Shown here: positions 1 through 5,005 of the stretch, in pieces
Layout: each line of letters begins with the position of its first letter
Position numbering within the stretch: position 1 is the stretch's first letter
Source: Verrucomicrobiota bacterium
GTDB lineage: Bacteria; Chlamydiota; Chlamydiia; Chlamydiales; Rhabdochlamydiaceae
Direction: 5' to 3'
NCBI GenBank assembly: GCA_903970455.1
Contig: CAJCIW010000036.1
Location: 1-6,430, forward strand
DNA: 6,430 bases
Notes under the pieces: generated by a model
The model's database searches: none
What the model was told of the DNA's origin: nothing
What the model saw: the letters and a program-made list of their open reading frames with translations, nothing else
Program-made: the position numbers and the translations under genes

Positions 1-968
1 ACGCCGAAGACGGGGAAAAACTGGAAAGCTACGCTGTTTATGCACAGCATAAGAGGAATCAAGATGTGGCTCCGTTTGATGCCGAGGAAATGGATGAGGA
101 GGAAACTGCCGAAAAGCTGGAGTGAAATCGTCCCGATGTGGACAAGGCCCAGGATGCGACCTGTGAATTCTGTTCTGAGGTCTTTGTCTAAGATTGTTTT
201 TTCCAGAACCGAATTGAACTGAAAATCGATGAGCGTAGAACAAAGCTGCATGAGAACGACGATGCACAAGATGAAAGTGAGGTAGCGGGAGGCGCCGATC
301 ATTTTCAGTCCGTGATAAAATGCATTGAGCGATGTCCGTTTTTTTTCATCGTCGAGCTTCATTCCAACACCGTCCTTCGTCTGCTTTAGGGCGAAATAAT
401 AACAGCAGGAAAGGAGAATATAGATAGGAAGGGTGGCCATCAGGAGTGATTCCGATCCCATTTTCACTGCGAAGAATCCGGGAAGAATGCTTCCGATCGA
501 GGCGCCAAGGGCCCCTACCCCAAAAAATAAACCATACAGGTATTTTGCCCGGTCGTAGGAGACCGTTGTATGGATCACCGACCAGAGCTGCTGGAACATG
601 AGCATGATATAGACTTCTTTCCAGATGTAGAAGGCAAAGGGAATCCAACTGAACTGCTTCATGAACAAAGCACAGAAGAGATTTGTCAGGGTTACCAGGG
701 CAGCGATCACTCCGAACATCTTAAAGCAGCCCAGACGGGGCAGATATTTGTTATACAGAGAGACGATGAGGAGGTTAAGGGGAACTGTGGCAAGCCAGGC
801 GTAGGGAAAAAAACTGGAACCGTAGGCGGTTAGGAACACCGCATTGCTGACGGGTCGGATGATAGCGTACTCCGCGGAAATAAAAAATCCGCACAGCATC
901 GCGAACAGGATAAAAAAACGTTCTTGGATGGTCAGTACCATCCATTCATTTTTAATGCGGGTTAACAT
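1..968 (-). CDS. TLC/Npt-like multi-spanning transporter (partial, C-terminus off window)
   Basis: I translated the minus strand from 968: it stays open to the left edge for 322 residues with no stop, so the 3' end is missing. The product is an integral inner-membrane protein. About nine hydrophobic segments are visible, near residues 17-34, 53-73, 83-103, 110-133, 143-167, 176-194, 228-249, 269-295 and 300-320, with a charged cytoplasmic-type loop near 197-215. The N-terminal stretch IIRPVSNAVFLTAYGSSFFP (37-56) has the layout of the first-helix region of the TLC ATP/ADP translocase and Npt nucleotide transporter families. The RDTKD-type signature of true ATP/ADP exchangers is replaced, however, so the substrate is uncertain. 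A general MFS-fold carrier is the alternative. The ATG lies inside the end of the upstream HD gene (17-bp overlap, different frame) with no strong ribosome binding site, which suggests translational coupling. The operon context supports a nucleotide, nucleoside or related substrate, but that is inference. Confidence 0.8.
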   Translation of the reverse strand, partial: MLTRIKNEWMVLTIQERFFILFAMLCGFFISAEYAIIRPVSNAVFLTAYGSSFFPYAWLATVPLNLLIVSLYNKYLPRLGCFKMFGVIAALVTLTNLFCALFMKQFSWIPFAFYIWKEVYIMLMFQQLWSVIHTTVSYDRAKYLYGLFFGVGALGASIGSILPGFFAVKMGSESLLMATLPIYILLSCCYYFALKQTKDGVGMKLDDEKKRTSLNAFYHGLKMIGASRYLTFILCIVVLMQLCSTLIDFQFNSVLEKTILDKDLRTEFTGRILGLVHIGTISLQLFGSFLLIHFLGIKRSHILIPLMLCINSVAFQFFPVFG

Positions 969-2199
969 GGAACTGTTCTAATTTTAGGCGCAAAGCCTGT
1001 TCGTAATCGGGATGCACGTAAGCCCACTGCAGATTGCCCGAGGGAATCGAAATTTGTGAAAGCTCGCTGCCCAAAAGGATAGCCCCTGACCGCATTTGGA
1101 CGGGAAAAGAAAGACCCATCTGCCCTCTTTTTTCAGCATTCGTCTCCCAAAAAATGCACCACGGTGAAATTTTTAGATCTTCAGAAAATTCCTTCAATTT
1201 TTCCTCGCCGATCCCTTCCTTTAAAGCAATCGCCTTGAAGCGTTTTTCTCGCCGCAGAAGGGCATCGGCATCGGGGTAGCCGGGAGAATTCTGGTTTTTG
1301 GCCGATTTCCTTAAAGAGGAAAAAATTTCGCTGTCGCTTAAAGAAAGGTAACTCTCCAAGTCGTTAAGATAATCTCCTTCCGCGTAGAAGTTTTTCATGA
1401 AGCGCGTCAGATGGAATTTATACGCTTTAACAGAGGAATATTGATAAACGCGGTGGTGCATGAAATGGCGCGCCAAAAGGAGGGCCTCGCAGGATGCAAT
1501 CCCATTCTCTTCAATCCCAAGGTGCAGCTGCCCATTTAAGGGAAGCACGCAGAGCATCTCAATTAACTGGTGGTAATCAAAAAGGCCATAAGCAACGCCG
1601 GTGCATTGCGCATCCCGAAGCAAATAATCGATCCGGTCTGCGCCGAAAAAATCTCCTGTGATCACATGAGATAGCACCCGCTCCTCAGAGGTAAATGGGG
1701 TTGCAATCCCCATCTCTTTCAATTTTTTTTCGCCGATCGCCATTTTGAGGACGTCGCCGACAATATCTTTTTCTGGAAATCGAGTCTTTAGCGCATCCCA
1801 TACGTGAACGAGATAAGAGCTTTGGATGATCTTTACGGTCCATTCTTCATGGCCGGCCAGTCCCAACAACTCTTTTTCTGCAACGTGGGAAAAAGGGAGG
1901 TGACCTAAATCGTGGCAAAGCGCCGCCAGGCGGATCATATGGAGCCAATAACTCGAATCGGGAGGGGAAAACTGCTTGGCTGTGATTCTCTCGAAAATCC
2001 GCGTGGCCAATTCCATACAGCCTAGCGAATGTTCAAATCGCGTATGTGTGGCGCCAGGATACACGACGTGGGTAATGCCGAGCTGATGGATATGATGGAG
2101 CCGTTGGAACGGCTCCGAGTCAATCAAACTCCGTTCCGCCTCGTTGAAACGGATGAAGCCGTGAACGGCATCGTAAATTTTTTGGTTTTTTTCGCTCAT
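952..2199 (-). CDS. HD-domain phosphohydrolase, SAMHD1/dGTPase-like
   Basis: This 415-residue soluble protein belongs to the HD superfamily branch containing SAMHD1 and bacterial dNTP triphosphohydrolases, which cleave dNTPs to deoxynucleoside and triphosphate. The metal site is complete by motif: H57 in HTRFEHSLG (52-60), H96-D97 in HDLGHLPFSH (96-105), and D188 in the segment ADRIDYLLRD (187-196). Residues matching nucleotide contacts in SAMHD1 are also present: R54, H100, H105, Y192, D196, R244, R250, Y252 and Q253. No SAM domain precedes the HD core, so SAMHD1-type GTP/dNTP allostery through that part is not expected. The C-terminal ~150 residues are family-specific and I could not assign them. 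The ATG overlaps the stop of the upstream reductase gene as ATGA, and the 3' end overlaps the transporter start, so it is the middle gene of a coupled operon. The fold and metal site are secure. The substrate (dNTPs, dGTP or another phosphoester) is inferred. Confidence 0.9.
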   Translation of the reverse strand: MSEKNQKIYDAVHGFIRFNEAERSLIDSEPFQRLHHIHQLGITHVVYPGATHTRFEHSLGCMELATRIFERITAKQFSPPDSSYWLHMIRLAALCHDLGHLPFSHVAEKELLGLAGHEEWTVKIIQSSYLVHVWDALKTRFPEKDIVGDVLKMAIGEKKLKEMGIATPFTSEERVLSHVITGDFFGADRIDYLLRDAQCTGVAYGLFDYHQLIEMLCVLPLNGQLHLGIEENGIASCEALLLARHFMHHRVYQYSSVKAYKFHLTRFMKNFYAEGDYLNDLESYLSLSDSEIFSSLRKSAKNQNSPGYPDADALLRREKRFKAIALKEGIGEEKLKEFSEDLKISPWCIFWETNAEKRGQMGLSFPVQMRSGAILLGSELSQISIPSGNLQWAYVHPDYEQALRLKLEQFHVNPH

Positions 2200-3215
2200 T
2201 TTTCCGGCCTGGGTCGGCTTTCGTGCATGTAGCTTGGCGTCACCTCTACGAACTCGGCTTTTCTCTGTAGTTCTTTGATGTTGCGGGCGCCACCATAGGT
2301 CAGGCCGCTGCGTAATCCTCCGAGGAGATTGGCGAGGAGTTCAGCAGCGCTTCCAGAAACAGGCCCCCAAAAGTCGATCCCTTCTGCGACTGTTTTTTCT
2401 TTCAGCCCGCCATAGAAATCATTTTGAAAGTCTTCACTTGCCTGCCCGCGGAATTTCGCTTCGAGCTCTGATGGGGAAGAATCCGATTTCCGCTTGGGGG
2501 CCGCGCTTTCTTTAGTCATCGCAAAGAGTTTGCCGATCATAACGGTGCTAGCGCCGGCAGCAAGAGCCAACACGACATCGCGGCTATTGCGTATGCCGCC
2601 GTCAGCGATCAAGGGAACCCGCAATTTATCGGCGATCTTAGCGCAATCGTAGATTGCGGTCAGCTGCGGCACGCCAAACCCGGTCACTATCCGCGTCGTG
2701 CAGGCAGCCCCAGGCCCTACCCCCACTTTGACGGCATCGGCTCCTGCGTTGACCAGATCGTGATACGCCATCGCCGTACAGACATTCCCTGCGATAATTT
2801 CTTTATCGGGATGTGTCCGCTTGAGCTCTTGAATGTAGCGGAACATTTTATCCGAATGCCCATGGGCGACGTCGATGCAGACGCCTATCGCGCCCAAATC
2901 GAGCAGTTTGCGCGTTTCGTCAATTTTGAGGATGCCGCAGGAGATAAAAGTCTTATCTTTGTATTTTTTTACCCACCGCTCTTGCGCCTCCATATTTGTA
3001 AATCGATGGAAGATCGGAATCGAACCTGCCTCGATCAAGATATCGGCAAGCTCATCGCTGATGGCAGTGTCCATATTCGAGCAAATGATCGGGATATGCA
3101 TCTTGCGGTTTTTGGTGAGCCAAGTCTCAAGGAGAGGTTCAGTACGGGAAGGCACATTGTTGAATTGAGGCACTAACGCCACATCGTCAAAGGTATACGC
3201 TTTTCTAAACGACAT
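2196..3215 (-). CDS. IMPDH/GMP reductase family enzyme lacking CBS domains, GMP reductase-like
   Basis: This is a 339-residue TIM-barrel enzyme of the IMP dehydrogenase/GMP reductase family. Visible motifs are [10 protein letters not shown] (7-16), SNMDT (46-50), DVAHGHS (115-121), the catalytic loop [11 protein letters not shown] (165-175) with nucleophile C172 and T174, the phosphate-binding ADGGIR (204-209), and the C-terminal TYGGARN (306-312). IMPDH carries about 120 residues of CBS domains after the first barrel strands. Here the barrel is continuous and the length is that of GMP reductase. The flap motif GQASE (257-261) puts Glu261 where GMP reductases have their catalytic Glu, and the IMPDH Arg-Tyr dyad is not apparent. 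I therefore favour GMP to IMP reduction with NADPH (guaC type) over IMP oxidation (guaB type), at about 70:30. I chose the ATG at 3215 because a GGAG (3223-3226) sits 7 nt upstream and family homology begins there. An open frame continues upstream to 3284 but would encode an unrelated 23-residue extension. First gene of the operon. Confidence 0.92.
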   Translation of the reverse strand: MSFRKAYTFDDVALVPQFNNVPSRTEPLLETWLTKNRKMHIPIICSNMDTAISDELADILIEAGSIPIFHRFTNMEAQERWVKKYKDKTFISCGILKIDETRKLLDLGAIGVCIDVAHGHSDKMFRYIQELKRTHPDKEIIAGNVCTAMAYHDLVNAGADAVKVGVGPGAACTTRIVTGFGVPQLTAIYDCAKIADKLRVPLIADGGIRNSRDVVLALAAGASTVMIGKLFAMTKESAAPKRKSDSSPSELEAKFRGQASEDFQNDFYGGLKEKTVAEGIDFWGPVSGSAAELLANLLGGLRSGLTYGGARNIKELQRKAEFVEVTPSYMHESRPRPEK

Positions 3216-3222
3216 CGAAAGA

Positions 3223-3226
3223 CTCC
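3223..3226 (-). promoter_or_regulatory. Ribosome binding site of the IMPDH/GMPR-family gene
   Basis: On the minus strand GGAG lies 7 nt before the ATG at 3215. This good Shine-Dalgarno match decides the start against the longer open frame reaching 3284. Confidence 0.7.
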
Positions 3227-3232
3227 AGTAAA

Positions 3233-3264
3233 TAACCTGAGTTTTGGGTTCAGTACTCAGGTTA
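3233..3264. promoter_or_regulatory. 10-bp perfect inverted repeat in the leader of the nucleotide operon
   Basis: TAACCTGAGT (3233-3242) and ACTCAGGTTA (3255-3264) are exact reverse complements separated by 12 nt. On the minus strand a TATATT at 3278-3273 is a reasonable -10 box, although I found no convincing -35. If it is used, the transcript starts near 3266 and this element forms a hairpin at the very 5' end of the operon mRNA, just upstream of the ribosome binding site. It could equally be a DNA operator for a dimeric regulator acting on one or both divergent genes. There is no U-tract on the leftward side, so a simple terminator is unlikely. The symmetry is directly seen; the role is inferred. 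Confidence 0.55.
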
Positions 3265-3313
3265 AATAGGTAAATATAGCACAAAAATGCCGTTTTTTAT
3301 AGCATTTTTTTGT

Positions 3314-4054
3314 ATGATTAGTGTGACCATTTTAACAAAAAATTGCCAGGCCACCCTCGCTGCTACCCTTGAATCGCTTCAAAAATTTCCTCAAATTCTT
3401 ATTTTTGACTCAGGTTCAACAGACCAGACCCTAGCTATCGCCTCAGGTTACCCCAACGTGACCATTGTCCAGGGAGTATTTACAGGGTTCGGGCCCACGC
3501 ATAATGCCGCCTCCTCCCACGCGAAATATGATTGGGTCCTATCGATTGACAGCGATGAGGTTGTGACTTCCGAACTGTGCGAGGAAATTTTTGAATTGAA
3601 GCTGGACCCGTATCATGTGTATCAAATCGAAAGAAAAAATTACTTCAATGGGAAATGGGTCCGCTGTTGCGGAGGATGGCATCCCGATCCTGTGTTAAGG
3701 CTTTATCACAGAAAGACAACCCGATTTTCTGACGACGCCGTCCACGAAAAAGTTTTAAGCCAAAACCTGCAAATCATTCCCCTCTCCTCCCCTCTTCTTC
3801 ATACCCCTTTCCGTTCGATGGAAGACTTTTTGCATAAGATGCAAACCTACTCCACCCTCTTTGCCCAGCAAAACAGGGGGAAAAAGCAGGCTTCGATTCC
3901 CAAAGCCATTGCTCACGGCCTTTTCGCCTTTTTAAAAAGCTACTTATTGAAAAAAGGGTTTTTAGGTGGGAAAGAAGGATTTATTATTTCCATATATAAT
4001 GGCCATACATCTTTCTATAAATACTTGAAGTTGATGGAGATCAACAAAAAGTAA
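3314..4054 (+). CDS. Family 2 glycosyltransferase, WaaE/KdtX-like (LPS core)
   Basis: This 246-residue protein has a GT-A fold glycosyltransferase domain at its N-terminus. MISVTILTKN (1-10) begins the first Rossmann strand, DSGSTD (32-37) is the nucleotide-sugar binding turn, and DSDE (79-82) is the DXD metal motif. The HE at 144-145 and the GGWHPDPVLRLYH segment (120-132) match the WaaE/KdtX group, whose members add a hexose to the inner core of lipopolysaccharide on the cytoplasmic face of the inner membrane. The C-terminal ~45 residues are basic and hydrophobic, with a motif around KKGFLGGKEGF (213-223) typical of this group and probably membrane-associated. An in-frame ATG at 3287 would add nine hydrophobic residues. 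I prefer 3314 because homology starts exactly there, but neither start has a strong ribosome binding site. The gene is divergent from the nucleotide operon, and its stop abuts the next, convergent gene. The family is firm; donor and acceptor sugars are not known. Confidence 0.9.
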   Translation: MISVTILTKNCQATLAATLESLQKFPQILIFDSGSTDQTLAIASGYPNVTIVQGVFTGFGPTHNAASSHAKYDWVLSIDSDEVVTSELCEEIFELKLDPYHVYQIERKNYFNGKWVRCCGGWHPDPVLRLYHRKTTRFSDDAVHEKVLSQNLQIIPLSSPLLHTPFRSMEDFLHKMQTYSTLFAQQNRGKKQASIPKAIAHGLFAFLKSYLLKKGFLGGKEGFIISIYNGHTSFYKYLKLMEINKK

Positions 4055-4465
4055 TTAGCGAGCCCCCACCTGATCGATGTAAAAAACGCCTCGATTGTTG
4101 AAATTTTCCCGGAAGTAGGAAAAACGGTTTCCCATCAGATCATAAGGCAGACAAGTGACAAGGCTGAGTAATGGGAAAACTTCAATGGTTCCCCGCAATA
4201 GATTAGCCACCCCATGCAACGAATATTTAACGGCGACTTCTGCCGCTTTGTTGAGCTGAGCATGCCTCTGGGAAGCATGAGGATTGAAAAGAGCCGCGAT
4301 AGCCAAGATAGCACCCGTAGCAATCCCCCCGATCACTTCAATTTTTCCCAATACCGCTCTTATTACACCTGAAACCGAAGAGACAAGAGGAACGTATCCT
4401 GCGATGTTGAGAGCGTGTTCGAATTTCTCTAGAGAAGAATCTAACGAACCTTGTATTTCATTCAT
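4055..4465 (-). CDS. Small hydrophobic protein of unknown function, possible membrane protein
   Basis: I do not recognise a named family for this 136-residue protein. It has a polar N-terminus (1-20), then a long hydrophobic stretch (about 21-60) interrupted by R36 and K41/E43, a basic amphipathic middle (64-82), and a second hydrophobic stretch (about 93-111) ending in CLPYDLMGNR. The C-terminus is polar and aromatic. No signal peptide cleavage site is evident. Two close hydrophobic lobes in a short protein resemble, loosely, chlamydial inclusion-membrane proteins and other orphan membrane proteins of environmental chlamydiae, but this is a weak analogy. The start is well supported: GAGG lies 5 nt before the ATG on the minus strand. 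The stop is immediately adjacent to the stop of the convergent glycosyltransferase, with no intervening base and no clear terminator. The start is 38 bp from the divergent TTG-started gene. Confidence 0.75.
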   Translation of the reverse strand: MNEIQGSLDSSLEKFEHALNIAGYVPLVSSVSGVIRAVLGKIEVIGGIATGAILAIAALFNPHASQRHAQLNKAAEVAVKYSLHGVANLLRGTIEVFPLLSLVTCLPYDLMGNRFSYFRENFNNRGVFYIDQVGAR

Positions 4466-4490
4466 ATTTACCTCGTTTACAAAATCAGTA

Positions 4491-4497
4491 AAAGGAG
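4491..4497 (+). promoter_or_regulatory. Strong ribosome binding site selecting a TTG start
   Basis: AAAGGAG is followed after 6 nt by TTG at 4504. The first in-frame ATG (4519) would be 21 nt away, too far for this site, so TTG is the likely initiator. Confidence 0.65.
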
Positions 4498-4503
4498 CGT
4501 AAG

Positions 4504-4875
4504 TTGGTTGCCAAAAAAATGCAAGACTTTATGAACATCGCCGCTCCTCCCCTAGTCGATTTGGAAGAAATGGCACAACAATTTGTGCTTGAAACAAAGC
4601 AACTCCAAATCCCAGGCCATCCGACAGCTTGCAATCCTTCGATCATCCGCTTGGGCAATCGGTTCCTTTTAAGTTTTGACCCTTATGTTGAAAATAGTGA
4701 GGAGCCTGATCGGATCGGTCTCGTTTGGCTGAATGAAGATTTCGATGTCATGGGCGAGGCAACAATTTTGGGTCTCCCTAGGCCTTGTTCTCTAATCGCG
4801 CTTGAAGTCAACTTTTTTCTTTCCCTCAAAAGCCAAGGCCTTCGCTTGCAAGCACGCTACGGCCTTGGCTTTTGA
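4504..4875 (+). CDS. Hypothetical protein, apparently truncated by an inverted repeat (probable pseudogene)
   Basis: The frame gives 123 residues from a TTG start with an excellent ribosome binding site. Residues 1 to about 92 look like real protein. A polar helix (18-34) is followed by GHPTACNPSIIRLGNRFLLS (38-57) and DRIGLVWLNEDFDVMGE (69-85). The pattern NPSIIR...LLSF...IGLVWL...GE resembles the first blade of a beta-propeller glycosidase-type domain (GH43/GH130-like in layout). That assignment is tentative. From about residue 93 onward the codons fall inside the long inverted repeat at 4781-4920, which supplies the last 30 residues and the stop. No continuation of the protein is recognisable downstream before the terminator, so the 3' part of the original gene appears lost. 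It may still be expressed as a short protein, but I favour a decaying gene fragment. Confidence 0.55.
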   Translation: MVAKKMQDFMNIAAPPLVDLEEMAQQFVLETKQLQIPGHPTACNPSIIRLGNRFLLSFDPYVENSEEPDRIGLVWLNEDFDVMGEATILGLPRPCSLIALEVNFFLSLKSQGLRLQARYGLGF

Positions 4876-4920
4876 GGGAAAGAAAAAAGTTGACTTCAAG
4901 CGCGATTAGAGAACAAGACC
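4781..4920. repeat. Long, nearly perfect inverted repeat (57-bp arms, 20-nt spacer)
   Basis: The arm 4784-4840 is the exact reverse complement of 4861-4917. One mismatch (4783/4918) and two more paired bases extend it to 4781-4920. The 20-nt spacer (4841-4860) itself contains the palindrome GCTTGCAAGC (4844-4853), 2 bp off the centre of symmetry. Beyond the arms, TCCCTA (4775-4780) and TAGGGA (4929-4934) are also complementary, with 8 unpaired bases on the right side only. No immediately adjacent target-site duplication is obvious, although AATTTTG occurs at 4764-4770 and again at 4934-4940. No transposase is encoded here. It could be a palindromic MITE-like element, a genome-specific dispersed repeat, or a local inverted duplication. 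RNA from either strand would form a 57-bp duplex. Confidence 0.93.
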
Positions 4921-4970
4921 GTTTTATATAGGGAATTTTGTCAGGAAGATCGATTTTGAGTGATGGGGAA

Positions 4971-5001
4971 AAAGGGGGAACCCTGATTGGGTTCCCCCTT
5001 T
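4971..5001 (-). terminator. Rho-independent terminator of the S53 protease gene
   Basis: AAAGGGGGAACCC (4971-4983) pairs perfectly with GGGTTCCCCCTTT (4989-5001) around a 5-nt loop. Read leftward it begins 4 nt after the protease stop codon. The TTT of the stem plus two more Ts gives a short U-run, so it fits the minus-strand gene best. It may also stop rightward transcription arriving from the truncated gene. Confidence 0.85.
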
Positions 5002-5005
5002 AATG

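Noticed and set aside
346..648. 100-codon minus-strand open frame
   Set aside because: It lies in a different frame inside the transporter gene, whose own frame is continuous and encodes coherent membrane helices.
2760..3176. 138-codon plus-strand open frame opposite the IMPDH/GMPR-family gene
   Set aside because: It is an antisense shadow of a conserved gene, with no family-like motifs and no ribosome binding site.
3216..3284. 23-residue N-terminal extension of the IMPDH/GMPR-family protein
   Set aside because: It would translate through the inverted repeat and the probable promoter. A good GGAG site supports the start at 3215, where homology begins.
4030..4045. 6-bp hairpin GTTGAT/ATCAAC near the end of the glycosyltransferase gene, as a possible terminator
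   Set aside because: The stem is short and AT-rich. On the plus strand it is followed by As rather than Ts, and on the minus strand the T-run precedes the stem.
4764..4940. AATTTTG direct repeat (4764-4770 and 4934-4940) as a target-site duplication of the palindrome
   Set aside because: The left copy is 10 bp and the right copy 13 bp away from the arm ends, and a 7-bp AT-rich match can easily arise by chance.
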